Assembly (NCBI RefSeq): GCF_005280585.1
Contig: NZ_SZVO01000001.1
Location: forward strand, 682,001 to 746,000
DNA: 64,000 nt
Reading direction: 5' to 3'
Source: Dyadobacter frigoris
Lineage (GTDB): Bacteria > Bacteroidota > Bacteroidia > Cytophagales > Spirosomataceae
Part shown: piece after piece, positions 17,331 through 25,911 of the stretch
How positions within the stretch are numbered: position 1 is the stretch's first letter
How the letters are laid out: each line of letters starts with the position of its first letter
Translations under genes and position numbers: made by a program
The notes under the pieces: model-generated
What the model was told of the DNA's origin: nothing
Database searches by the model: none
Seen by the model: only the letters and a program-made list of their open reading frames with translations

Positions 17331-18728
17331 TTATCTCCTTTCGTTGTAGACGCCTACTTCGGCTAAAGTTGGAGGGGCGGTAAATTCATCGATTGAGATT
17401 CTCACTTTTCCAGCCCAGATTCTGTCAAAACGTAATGTTTTTATTTTCTCAGGATTCGTTACCGTTTGGAGCGGTTTCCAGGTTCCGTTTTCAAAATATT
17501 CCACGCGATATTTTTTAATGGAAGCTTCTCCTTGTGCAATCGTGATCATATTGAAGGCCTTATCCTTGTCAAAAGAAATCTCAAACCACGGATTTTTTAC
17601 TTCTTTGTTTGAAACCCAGGAAGTGCTGAAATTGTCGTCATTGGCAAAATCCATGATATCCATGTCGTTGCTCCAACTTGAATTTGTTTGCTGATGTTTG
17701 GCGATGTTTGAAGAAATAATGGGTGCATCCACGGGACCCAGTTTTGGAACTGCACTACCTTTTTTCCATAAATCACCCATTTCTTTTAACGCTTTCAATG
17801 CATTGTCATCAATTAATCCGTCACGGTTTGGTGCTACGTTTAATATGAAATTACAAAAAACCTGGTTGAATGGAATCAGGTTATTGCTGACCAATTCATT
17901 CGGGTTTTTAACAGGATCGGTCGGGAAAGTGGTTTTCCAAAACCATGAGCTGTTGATCGGCAGACAGGAAAGTGCTGGCAACTTGTTGGTTTCTTTTGAA
18001 ATTTTCTGTCCGGCGCCTTGTTCGTATGATTTAATATCGGTGTAATAAAGTGCTTCTTTTGGATATTTGGCAGCGTTCAAATCCATCAGCAAACAATTCG
18101 GCTGCAAGGTTTTTACCAAAGTATATATTTCTTCAAAAGGAACATCGTCATAAGAAATTCTTGACCAGGGCGCGTCCCAGCCATCAATGATCAGAGCAGA
18201 AATTTCACCATACCGGGTCAATAATTCTGTTAACTGAGCTTTGATCATATCAATATGTTTCTTCTCAATATAACCCGGACGAAGCTTATGATGCGTATCA
18301 AGAATGGAATAATAAAGCATCACTTTCAATCCGTTCGCCCGGAAACTTTCAGCGTATTCTTTAACGACATCTTTTTTCAAAGGACTGTTCATGACATTAT
18401 AATCGGTCGTCTTGGTATCCCAGATACAAAAACCGCTGTGATGTTTGGTCGTCAGGCAGCCGTAAGTCATCCCGGCAGATTTCGCCGCTTTTGCCCATTG
18501 GTTGCAATCCAGTTTTGTCGGGTTGAAAACTGAAGGTGAAGTATCCGGATCAGGCCAGTCCTGATTGACATAAGTCGGAATATTGTAATGAATAAACATT
18601 CCGAAGCGCAAATCGATAAATTGTTGTTGAAGTTCGCTGAGTGGTTTTCCTTTTTTTGTGATTTGGGAATTACAGGTAAATGGTAAAGACAGAAGAAGCA
18701 GGATGAAAATGGATAGTGATTTTTTCAT
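17331..18728 (-). CDS. Alpha-L-fucosidase (GH29) with C-terminal discoidin-like domain
   Basis: An exported glycoside hydrolase. I start it at 18728 (MKKSLSIFILLLLSLPFTCNS, signal peptide) rather than eight codons upstream. The GH29 barrel shows FGMFIHYNIPTY, CLTTKHHSGFCIWD and LIIDGWDAPW; the Asp in the last motif fits the nucleophile position. The C-terminal part (from about residue 330) with FSTSWVSNK and PWFEISFDKDKAFNMI looks like an F5/8-type C sugar-binding domain. It would release fucose from glycans in the periplasm or at the surface. Two short REP-like palindromes lie just upstream. Confidence 0.85.
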   Translation of the reverse strand: MKKSLSIFILLLLSLPFTCNSQITKKGKPLSELQQQFIDLRFGMFIHYNIPTYVNQDWPDPDTSPSVFNPTKLDCNQWAKAAKSAGMTYGCLTTKHHSGFCIWDTKTTDYNVMNSPLKKDVVKEYAESFRANGLKVMLYYSILDTHHKLRPGYIEKKHIDMIKAQLTELLTRYGEISALIIDGWDAPWSRISYDDVPFEEIYTLVKTLQPNCLLMDLNAAKYPKEALYYTDIKSYEQGAGQKISKETNKLPALSCLPINSSWFWKTTFPTDPVKNPNELVSNNLIPFNQVFCNFILNVAPNRDGLIDDNALKALKEMGDLWKKGSAVPKLGPVDAPIISSNIAKHQQTNSSWSNDMDIMDFANDDNFSTSWVSNKEVKNPWFEISFDKDKAFNMITIAQGEASIKKYRVEYFENGTWKPLQTVTNPEKIKTLRFDRIWAGKVRISIDEFTAPPTLAEVGVYNERR

Positions 18729-18740
18729 GTTAGGAATTGC

Positions 18741-18807
18741 GGTGCTTTGCACCTTTTTGAATTTACACGGATATTATTGTGCTACAAGTATTATGGTGCG
18801 CTGCACC
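18741..18807. repeat. Two copies of a GGTGC-palindrome REP-like repeat
   Basis: GGTGCTTTGCACC followed by five T (18741-18753) and GGTGCGCTGCACC followed by seven T (18795-18807) are in the same orientation, 41 bases apart. The arms are identical and only the central three bases differ. They fill the gap between the fucosidase and phosphatase genes and could terminate transcription. Confidence 0.6.
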
Positions 18808-18812
18808 TTTTT

Positions 18813-19613
18813 TTAGTAGCTTTTCAAAACACTTTTAATAACAGAGTCTTTTTGTGCAGCTTTCAGTTTGAGATTGTACTGATAAACGGCTCCCTCCCAA
18901 TCACCATAAACCGGATTTGGTAAAACAATAAAACGTTTGCCAAAATCGGCGGCTGACGCGTAGGTATTTTTCAATCTTTCATCTGCCGGTTTTTTATCAA
19001 ACAATGCACTGAAATCAGCCAGATTATCGCCCATCAGCAGAATAATATTATGTGTTTCCGCTATTTTTTGCCGCCTTGCTTCTTTGGAAGAAACCGTTTG
19101 TTTCAAAATCAGATTTTCATTGACAGCGTCAGGAAACCCGAATTTTACCAGATTGGCCAACGTTCCTTTTCTCTCAGTCTCAGCACGATTGGTCAGATAG
19201 AATATTTTCACACCTTTTGAAGATGCATATTTCAGAAATGGTAAAGCGCCTGGAATTGTATCAGCCCTGGAAAGTGCCGTCCATTCTTCCCAGGATTTTT
19301 GCTCGTAATCTTTTCCCTGCAACGACTGCTTTACGTCATACGGACTATTGTCTAAAACTGTTTCGTCAATATCGGTAACAATGGCCAAAGGCCCGGATTG
19401 TGGCAAAAGCAATGCTTCGTCCACCCGAATATGCGCAATATTGAAAGCCTGAAAACAAAGTGCCTTATATTCCGCAGCGCGTTGTTGAAACAATGCTGTA
19501 AATAATTTTCCTTCGGCAGTAAGATTTGAGGAAGATACAGCGGTTGCGGATTGCTGTTTGGCAGTACTGCATCCCAAAACCAGCGCGGAGATTAAAATGA
19601 CGTATTTTTTCAT
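18813..19613 (-). CDS. 5'-nucleotidase, lipoprotein e(P4) family (HAD acid phosphatase)
   Basis: A 266-residue lipoprotein: MKKYVILISALVLGCSTA has a lipobox with Cys at about 15. The HAD motifs are clear: VTDIDETVLDNSPYD (DxDxT nucleophile), FYLTNRAE (motif II) and LLMGDNLADF (motif III/IV). WEEWTALSRADTIPGALPFL and VLPNPVYGDWEGAVY are typical of class C acid phosphatases of the e(P4) type. It probably dephosphorylates nucleotides in the periplasm, helping nucleoside or phosphate salvage. Confidence 0.9.
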   Translation of the reverse strand: MKKYVILISALVLGCSTAKQQSATAVSSSNLTAEGKLFTALFQQRAAEYKALCFQAFNIAHIRVDEALLLPQSGPLAIVTDIDETVLDNSPYDVKQSLQGKDYEQKSWEEWTALSRADTIPGALPFLKYASSKGVKIFYLTNRAETERKGTLANLVKFGFPDAVNENLILKQTVSSKEARRQKIAETHNIILLMGDNLADFSALFDKKPADERLKNTYASAADFGKRFIVLPNPVYGDWEGAVYQYNLKLKAAQKDSVIKSVLKSY

Positions 19614-19771
19614 AAAACAAAGTAAATCAGTTATCGCTTAATAGTTGGCAGATAAATCATTAAAAACCGGAATTTACCGCAACATTCTTGCGTTTTACCT
19701 CAATGTCTTTACATTCAGCAACATTGGCGCCCGTTCCCGCGTATTGTCTGAAAAAACATACTCACTGAACT

Positions 19772-20515
19772 ATGGAACGCAAGGAATTTTTAAGAAGAGG
19801 ATTTTTATCAGCATTAGGTTCGGCGGCTATTCTTCCGATTTTGGGATCATGCAGCAAAGATAGCGTAGATCCAACGACGACGGATACCACTACCGGGACA
19901 ACGACAGGTACGACAACAGGAACCACCACTGGTTCATGCACGACAACGGCTACTGAAACAGCGGGCCCGTTTCCGACAAAAACACCGGGCACATTGGTGA
20001 TGAATGATATCACTTCTGATCGTACCGGAACAAAACTTACGGTGAAAATCACGATTCAGAATAAAAACAACAGCTGCGCGGCTCTGGCCAATGCCATTGT
20101 GGATATCTGGCACTGTGATGCAGCCGGCAATTATTCTGAATATGGTGGAAGCGGGATGCAGTCTACCAATTATACAACGGTTCATTTCCTTCGCGGAAGA
20201 CAAACAACGGATGCGAATGGTCTGGTTACTTTTACAAGTATTTATCCGGGTTGGTATTCAGGGCGTGCGCCGCATATACATGCGCATATCTACAACAGTT
20301 CAGGAACTTCGCTTTTGGTGACGCAAATTGCTTTTGATCAGACTATTTGTAATACGGTTTATGCTCAGGGGGCCTACAAAAGTCATGGCTTGCAGGATAC
20401 TACAAACTCAAATGATAATGTTTTCAGCGACGGCGTTACAACAGAACTGGCTTCGTTTACAGGCAGTGTTTCTGAGGGTTATGTGCTGACGCATACGATT
20501 GTTGTCGCAGGATAA
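19772..20515 (+). CDS. Intradiol ring-cleavage dioxygenase-like protein, exported
   Basis: A 247-residue protein with a Tat-like leader containing RRGFLSALG and a lipobox-like LPILGSCSK. A low-complexity Thr/Gly linker (TTTG units, about residues 34-55) follows. The catalytic part contains VDIWHCDAAGNYSEY, then TFTSIYPGWYSGRAPHIHAHIY, supplying the Tyr-Tyr-His-His iron ligands of intradiol (catechol/protocatechuate) dioxygenases. In Bacteroidota these exported forms are common and their substrate is mostly unknown. The linker DNA contains imperfect 12-base repeats. Confidence 0.82.
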   Translation: MERKEFLRRGFLSALGSAAILPILGSCSKDSVDPTTTDTTTGTTTGTTTGTTTGSCTTTATETAGPFPTKTPGTLVMNDITSDRTGTKLTVKITIQNKNNSCAALANAIVDIWHCDAAGNYSEYGGSGMQSTNYTTVHFLRGRQTTDANGLVTFTSIYPGWYSGRAPHIHAHIYNSSGTSLLVTQIAFDQTICNTVYAQGAYKSHGLQDTTNSNDNVFSDGVTTELASFTGSVSEGYVLTHTIVVAG

Positions 20516-20548
20516 TGTGCTGTTAAAATTAGCTAAATTGACCAGGAA

Positions 20549-21136
20549 ATGACAAAAGGCCTTATCCAGCTCTGCTACCGGAAAATAATTGATGCTCATT
20601 CACAAAAGATTTGGGACAAATATGTTTTCGACGATACCTACATGGAGTTTTTCATGCAGGCGCAGACTTACAACCAGGAAGGCAAATACAGGACTTTTCA
20701 GGAAATATCGGAAAATATTCCCGCAGCTCAGAATCTGACTTATCTGGTGAGTACGGCTGCGTTCAATTATATAAGACAATTGAAAGATATTGTTCCGGAT
20801 ATAGCCAATATTTATGGGAAATTGTACCTTCCTTTTAACCGTTTTAAGTTTGAAATAATACAATCGGATGTAAAGGACAAGGCAAGCCATATGGTTGCGA
20901 TTTATTTTTACAGCGAACCGCTAACCTGGATTGATACGCTGGATGGAAAGTTATTAATTGCTTACGGAGATCAGCGTGAAGCGATTAATCTGGGAGAGGA
21001 AGTAGAAACAGAATTAATAGCGCTGCAACCATTTCTGAATATTTCCAGTGTAATTTTTCCGGCTGCAAAACCTGTTTTAAAAGCGGAAAGTGAATCTTTG
21101 GTACCAACTGCTGAAAGCGAAATTAATTTGATATGA
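20549..21136 (+). CDS. Hypothetical protein, co-transcribed with the pirin gene
   Basis: A 195-residue soluble protein that I do not recognise. It has no signal peptide or membrane helix. The first 100 residues look helical (IIDAHSQKIWDKYVFDDTYMEFFMQAQTYN); the middle has a mixed strand pattern (FKFEIIQSDV, HMVAIYFYS, WIDTLDGKLLIAYG). Its stop codon overlaps the start of the pirin gene (ATGA), which suggests translational coupling, and it starts 33 bp after the dioxygenase gene, so all three may form one transcript. Confidence 0.6.
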   Translation: MTKGLIQLCYRKIIDAHSQKIWDKYVFDDTYMEFFMQAQTYNQEGKYRTFQEISENIPAAQNLTYLVSTAAFNYIRQLKDIVPDIANIYGKLYLPFNRFKFEIIQSDVKDKASHMVAIYFYSEPLTWIDTLDGKLLIAYGDQREAINLGEEVETELIALQPFLNISSVIFPAAKPVLKAESESLVPTAESEINLI

Positions 21137-21849
21137 TCACACAAACGGAAGGGCAAATATATCTGGCAGGTCAGCGCGGATGTTCTCAATTATCCTGGTT
21201 CAGAAGTTTTCATACCTTTAATTTCGGTCTTTATCAGGATCAGAACAGAGAGCCGTTTGGTAATTTGCAGGTTTTTAATGACGATACATTAGCAGCCGGA
21301 AAAAGCTTTAAAATGCAGTTGGAAGAAAATACCGAAGTGATTTTACTTCCGGTCGTCGGCGCGATTGAATACAAAAACAGTCTGGGTGAAACCGGAATTC
21401 TGGAAGCCGGACAAATGCAGATTTTCTCAGCCGCAAAAGGCATGGAATATGAAATTATTAATCCATATGAAACAGAGCTTATCAATTTTATCCAGCTATT
21501 TTTAACGAATAACCAGCATTCTTTTATTCCAAAAATGCAGGAAATTAATATTGATCTGGAAATCAGAAATCAGCTTTTTCCCCTGTTTTCTCAGGGACAA
21601 AATGGTCTTACTACTCATCAGGGAACTTTCGGATATATCGGGAAATATAGCGGCAGACAAGAAGATCTATACCAACTCAAAAATCCCGAAAACGGAATAT
21701 TTGTTTTTATTATCGAAGGTGCATTTGAAGTTCAGAACAGATTAATGGAGGCCAGAGACGGTTTGTCGCTTTGGAATCTTGATGAGCTGGAATTTGAAGC
21801 CCTTTCAAATGATGCTATTATACTGATCCTTGAGGTATCCTGGGTATAA
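21133..21849 (+). CDS. Pirin-family bicupin protein
   Basis: A 238-residue protein of the pirin/YhaK type. QIYLAGQRGCSQLSWFRSFHTFNFG corresponds to the family start (usually R..FHTF..F). LQVFNDDTLAAGKSF and the following first cupin barrel (EVILLPVVGAIEYKNSLGETGILEAGQMQIFSA, abbreviated) agree with YhaK-like pirins, though the metal-binding His pattern is degenerate. The second half (FGYIGKYSGRQED, GIFVFIIEGAFEV) forms the second cupin. Some pirins oxidise flavonols (quercetinase); with incomplete metal ligands this one may be regulatory. Its ATG overlaps the previous stop by four bases. Confidence 0.72.
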   Translation: MITQTEGQIYLAGQRGCSQLSWFRSFHTFNFGLYQDQNREPFGNLQVFNDDTLAAGKSFKMQLEENTEVILLPVVGAIEYKNSLGETGILEAGQMQIFSAAKGMEYEIINPYETELINFIQLFLTNNQHSFIPKMQEINIDLEIRNQLFPLFSQGQNGLTTHQGTFGYIGKYSGRQEDLYQLKNPENGIFVFIIEGAFEVQNRLMEARDGLSLWNLDELEFEALSNDAIILILEVSWV

Positions 21850-21881
21850 GCAGGTTGCGAGTCCTGTTTTACCCTGGCACT

Positions 21882-22277
21882 TCATGGTTCGATGATTACG
21901 TTTAAAATCCGTGTTTCAGCTGCCGGGCCTTTTTCAAAAGAGCGGCTCAGGTTGAATGTCAACACATCTTCTCCCATAGCTTTGGTTGTGCGCAGCGTAA
22001 ATGTTTTTATCATTTTGCCGCCGGGAAGGTCTTTTTTCTCGGTTTTTTGTGTTGATGAGGATATTTCTTCGATTTGCGATTTGCCCTTATCGAGTGTCCA
22101 GTCGTAACCGGTTCCCGCCTGTAAAGGCAGTTTTACGATTAATGATGAACCGTTGCGAAGTGCAACGGTCGTCTCGCTTTTTTCAAGAATCACAACTTTA
22201 TGTCTGCCCTTCGATGTGGCACATTTGCAGGTACTTAACGCCAAAACAATCAATGAAATCCACAGCAGCTTTTTCAT
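21882..22277 (-). CDS. Chagasin-like (I42) cysteine-protease inhibitor, lipoprotein
   Basis: A 131-residue protein: MKKLLWISLIVLALSTCKCATS is a signal with a lipobox-like Cys region. The body is an Ig-like fold: LPLQAGTGYDWTL supplies the chagasin loop (family NPTTGY region), and DVLTFNLSRSFEKGPAAET sits where the R-P-W-type loop should be. The third inhibitory loop is probably around SSSTQKTEKKDLPGG. It would block papain-like proteases at the cell envelope; the target is unknown. Confidence 0.75.
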   Translation of the reverse strand: MKKLLWISLIVLALSTCKCATSKGRHKVVILEKSETTVALRNGSSLIVKLPLQAGTGYDWTLDKGKSQIEEISSSTQKTEKKDLPGGKMIKTFTLRTTKAMGEDVLTFNLSRSFEKGPAAETRILNVIIEP

Positions 22278-22759
22278 GATTTTATTAATTTATAATCAAA
22301 CGGAATTGTCTTTTTTATCTCCGTTTACCCATGAAAAGTAGCGATTTTTAGGTCAGAAAGCAAACTCATGAGGCTTTCGTGAAATGGCTATATTCATCTT
22401 TCTATCAGATGTTTAGAATGTATTTTCTGCTCCTGGTTTTCCACCTTAAAAGTAATCCTGATTTAATTATATGGTTTTGACTGATGATCTGTATCTGTCA
22501 GAATTGCGTATATGTATTAAACGTAAGGTGATAATGATCATTTATCTTTCGATCATTTTACATTCCGATAATTTGTACACGTTTTACCTGTATTTAGCAA
22601 TCGTGGAAGCAATAGGGGGTTTGTACTTTTGAATTGTCTATTAATCAGTATTGCAATCAACGGGAGTAAAGCCGGTTCTTTATTCCCGTTATTATAACTT
22701 TTGGAAGGATTGTTTACTATCGCCAAAATTCACCTGAAAACTTTAAAGATTCTTAAACC
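22278..22759. other. 482-bp intergenic stretch, no gene seen
   Basis: AT-rich with no frame I would call. A TACTTTTG sequence at 22624-22631 fits the Bacteroidota -7 pattern TAnnTTTG, but no clear -33 element goes with it. No remnant of a catalase catalytic domain could be seen, which matters for the next gene. Confidence 0.4.
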
Positions 22760-23149
22760 ATGAGCGATAATAAAAAAAGATCGGGTATCTGTTTGGGAAA
22801 AGGAATCCGGTTTAAACAGGAATTTCTGACAGATTCAGAATATTCTGTTACCTCTGAATCCACAGGAATATCACCTTTACTGATGAATCTGAACGCCACA
22901 GAAGGTTTTTCAGTAAATGAGGGTGATTATAATTTGTCAGGTATTTTTTACAGAGAAATGTTATCCGATGAAGACAGGATCAATCTGGTATGTAACATTG
23001 TCTGCTCATTAAAGGGAATCAATAATTCGCAAAAGGAGGAAATAATAAAAGAACAACTTTACCACTTTTTCAAAATCGATACGAAACTGGGTCTGGCTGT
23101 GGCTGATGGATTGAAAGTTAAAGTGGGGGCGTTTTTATTGTCACGATGA
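22760..23149 (+). CDS. Stand-alone catalase C-terminal (catalase-rel) domain protein
   Basis: A 129-residue protein whose residues 56-122 match the C-terminal 'immune-responsive' domain of heme catalases: GDYNLSGIFYREML, then EDRINLVCNIVCSLKG, KEQLYHFFKIDTKLGLAVADGL. The heme-binding catalase core is missing, and the upstream 480 bp do not seem to encode it. The first 50 residues look like an unrelated leader. It could be a decayed catalase tail kept under its own start, or a small regulatory domain; there are no catalytic residues for H2O2 removal. The domain call is well supported, the role is not. Confidence 0.7.
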   Translation: MSDNKKRSGICLGKGIRFKQEFLTDSEYSVTSESTGISPLLMNLNATEGFSVNEGDYNLSGIFYREMLSDEDRINLVCNIVCSLKGINNSQKEEIIKEQLYHFFKIDTKLGLAVADGLKVKVGAFLLSR

Positions 23150-23365
23150 TTTTATCGCGGTGTAGAGCATGTTGATTTCTTTCTGCCTGTCAAAAGACCG
23201 GAGCTGCAATGAAGCGATAGTCAGAAGTTGATACAAAATATCAGTAGATATATATAGAATAAAACTTAGCTTATTTATGATTTTATCCAGGTCGAAAATC
23301 TTCAATTTTAATAATTGCTATATTAGGATTATTCTTTCTACCTGACTAAAATTTTTGCTCCCTTT

Positions 23366-25606
23366 ATGAAACACATTTTTCGAAAAACAATCCGTGTCCT
23401 GCTCTTTTCACAGATTTTGATGAGTCCCGTTTATGCCCAGAATTTGATGGGTTTTGGTGCTGAATCGTCAAAAAAGGAAATTGATCTGGAAGCTTCTTTT
23501 GACAAACAGCTGCAAGCCAAAAATTTGCAGGAATGGATGAAAAGAATGACGGCATATCCACATCAGCTAGGCTCAGCATATGGACTTAACAATGCGCTTT
23601 TCCTTCGGGATAAGCTTATTTCCTGGGGTTTTGAGGCACATCTGGATACAGTACACGTTTTATTCCCGACTCCCAAAATCAGGATTGTAGAATTAACCGA
23701 GCCAACAAAATTTAAGGCTTCTCTGACGGAACGTTCTGTGAAAGAAGATGCAACATCCGGCCAAACCAAAGATGTACTTCCTCCTTACCACGCTTTCTCG
23801 GCAGATGGTGATGTGACGGCAGAGCTGGTTTATGTCAACTACGGAATTCCGGCAGATTATGACGAACTGGCAAAGTTGGGAATTGATGTAAAAGGAAAAA
23901 TTGTTATTGCGAAATATGGTAATTCATGGCGCGGAATCAAGCCAAAAGTGGCTTATGAACACGGCGCAATTGGTTGTATCATCTATTCCGATCCAAAGGA
24001 AGATGGCTATTTTCAAGGTGAAGTTTATCCAAAAGGTCCGTTTAAAAATGACGCGGGCGCCCAGCGCGGTTCTGTTGTAGATTTACCTTTGGCACCGGGC
24101 GATCCGCTTACAAACGGTTTTGTGGCCAGTGCGGAAAATAAACGTTTGTCGGTTAAAGATGCACCAAGTATGATGAAAATTCCGGTTTTGCCGATTTCAT
24201 ATGGTGATGCGTTGCCGTTATTAAAAGCGTTGGGCGGACAAGTTGCTCCTGCTTCCTGGCGCGGTGCTTTGCCGATCACGTATCATATTGGACCGGGTCC
24301 TGCAAAAGTGCATTTAAGGCTTGAATTTAATTTTGATATCGTTCCGGCCTATAACGTTATCGCGACTATTAAAGGAACTGAATTTCCTGATCAGTGGGTT
24401 GTGCGTGGCAATCACCATGATGCCTGGGTATTTGGTGCGAGTGATCCTGTGAGTGGTGCAGTAGCCGAACTTGAAGAAGCACGCGTGCTGGGAGAATTGA
24501 TGAAAACCGGCTGGAAACCAAAAAGAACGATCGTTTATTGCTGGTGGGATGGTGAAGAGCCGGGTTTGTTAGGTTCAACAGAATGGGTTGAAAAGTATAA
24601 AAAAATCGTCTCGGAAAAAACGGTTGTTTATCTGAATACCGATGGAAACGGACGTGGATTTTTAGGCGTTGGCGGTTCTCATACCTTGGAAAAATTCATA
24701 AATCAGGTTGGACAAAGTGTTACGGATCCGGAAAAAGGAGTTAGCGTTATTGAGCGCCTTCGTTCAAAAATGATTGTTGACGGCCCTGCCTCATCAAAAA
24801 TGGAAACCCGCACCCGTAGCGACGTACGTATAGGTGCGTTAGGTTCTGGTTCTGACTTTACGCCATTTATTCAGCATTTGGGTGTTTCTTCACTTAATCT
24901 TGGTTTTGGCGGTGAAGATGAAGGTGGCGATTACCATTCCATTTATGATTCTTATGATAATTATGTCCGTTTCAAAGACACTGACTTTTCATATGGTGTA
25001 ACACTTGCCAAAATGATGGGACGCTCCGTTCTGAGATTTGCAGATGCAGAAGTTCTTCCTTTTGATTTCAGCAATTTTTCAAACACGGTTCAGACTTACG
25101 CAACCGAAATAAAACGCGACCTGGAGTCCGTAAGAACGAAAGCGGAAGATCAGAATAAATTGATTTCTGAAAATCGTTTTGAACTTACTGCGGATCCGAA
25201 AGAACCTTTTGTGAAACCGATTTCCATGGAAGTTGCGCCTTACCTGAATTTCTCACCTTTGGAAAATGCATTGACTGTTTTGGAAAAAAGTGCTTCCGCT
25301 TATGCCGCTGCATCTGCAAAAATGACGACATTACCGGCGGACAAACTTAAACAATTGAATGATATTTTATACAAATCAGAGCGTTTTTTGATCAATGAAC
25401 AAGGTTTGCCAAGACGCCCATGGTACAAACACCAGATTTACGCTCCGGGATTTTACACAGGTTATGGTGTGAAAACTTTGCCGATGATTCGCGAAGCTAT
25501 TGAGCAGCGCAACTGGTCAGAAGCAGATCAGGGAGTTGTTCGTGTGAGTGATGCGCTCAAAGCATTTACTGCCGAAATCGATAAGGCGACAGCTCTAATG
25601 AAATAA
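23366..25606 (+). CDS. M28 metallopeptidase, glutamate carboxypeptidase II-like
   Basis: A 746-residue exported peptidase with signal peptide MKHIFRKTIRVLLFSQILMS...YAQ. A PA (protease-associated) domain is inserted at about residues 150-290 (KGKIVIAKYGNSWRG, EHGAIGCIIYSDP). The two-zinc M28 core then shows VRGNHHDAWVFGASDPVSG (first His and bridging Asp), WWDGEEPGLLGS (Glu pair), VYLNTDG and GGDYHSIYDSYDN (last His). The C-terminal helical region corresponds to the transferrin-receptor-like dimerisation domain. It should trim peptides in the periplasm; family members release C-terminal Glu or act as aminopeptidases. Confidence 0.9.
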   Translation: MKHIFRKTIRVLLFSQILMSPVYAQNLMGFGAESSKKEIDLEASFDKQLQAKNLQEWMKRMTAYPHQLGSAYGLNNALFLRDKLISWGFEAHLDTVHVLFPTPKIRIVELTEPTKFKASLTERSVKEDATSGQTKDVLPPYHAFSADGDVTAELVYVNYGIPADYDELAKLGIDVKGKIVIAKYGNSWRGIKPKVAYEHGAIGCIIYSDPKEDGYFQGEVYPKGPFKNDAGAQRGSVVDLPLAPGDPLTNGFVASAENKRLSVKDAPSMMKIPVLPISYGDALPLLKALGGQVAPASWRGALPITYHIGPGPAKVHLRLEFNFDIVPAYNVIATIKGTEFPDQWVVRGNHHDAWVFGASDPVSGAVAELEEARVLGELMKTGWKPKRTIVYCWWDGEEPGLLGSTEWVEKYKKIVSEKTVVYLNTDGNGRGFLGVGGSHTLEKFINQVGQSVTDPEKGVSVIERLRSKMIVDGPASSKMETRTRSDVRIGALGSGSDFTPFIQHLGVSSLNLGFGGEDEGGDYHSIYDSYDNYVRFKDTDFSYGVTLAKMMGRSVLRFADAEVLPFDFSNFSNTVQTYATEIKRDLESVRTKAEDQNKLISENRFELTADPKEPFVKPISMEVAPYLNFSPLENALTVLEKSASAYAAASAKMTTLPADKLKQLNDILYKSERFLINEQGLPRRPWYKHQIYAPGFYTGYGVKTLPMIREAIEQRNWSEADQGVVRVSDALKAFTAEIDKATALMK

Positions 25607-25633
25607 CCCCGGAGCCAGGCTCCAGGGTTATTT
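25602..25633. terminator. Bidirectional terminator between the M28 and emfourin-like genes
   Basis: AATAACCC and GGAGCC pair with GGCTCC and GGGTTATT around a single A, with one unpaired base in each arm; the stem runs into A/T tracts on both sides. It contains the stop codons of both convergent genes. Confidence 0.75.
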
Positions 25634-25905
25634 TATGCTTTTACGTATTTTAATTCAGTTTTCAGCCCCTCAAATATAGCTTTATATTTGGGGGGTACTT
25701 TTTTTAGATCGACGGGAATTTCGCGCCCTTGTACTTCAAGATAATGACAGATCTCATTCATGTTTTCCGGCTCTTTTTTTTCGTCCCGGCAAATGTGACC
25801 GATCAATTGTTCCAGTTCCTGATCCGACCAGTTTACCTGTGTGGTAGCCTCCTGTTTTAGCGGAACCATTCCACCAAAACGCTGTAATTTTATTTCCATA
25901 AACAA
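25633..25905 (-). CDS. Emfourin-like inhibitor of the adjacent M4 protease
   Basis: A 90-residue soluble protein without signal peptide; the start is probably MEIKLQRFGG (25899). The opening strand IKLQRFGGMVPLK, the acidic helical middle (WSDQELEQLIGHICR) and small size fit emfourin, the protein inhibitor encoded next to protealysin-like M4 proteases. The gene lies 6 bp after the protease gene in the same direction, so both are made from one transcript, which matches the known pairing. The assignment relies on context plus weak sequence resemblance. Confidence 0.65.
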   Translation of the reverse strand: MFMEIKLQRFGGMVPLKQEATTQVNWSDQELEQLIGHICRDEKKEPENMNEICHYLEVQGREIPVDLKKVPPKYKAIFEGLKTELKYVKA

Positions 25906-25911
25906 AACGAT

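Noticed and set aside
19880..19940. Tandem repeat as a phase-variable tract in the dioxygenase gene
   Set aside because: The 12-base units are multiples of three and imperfect, encoding a Thr/Gly linker; changes would not shift the frame.
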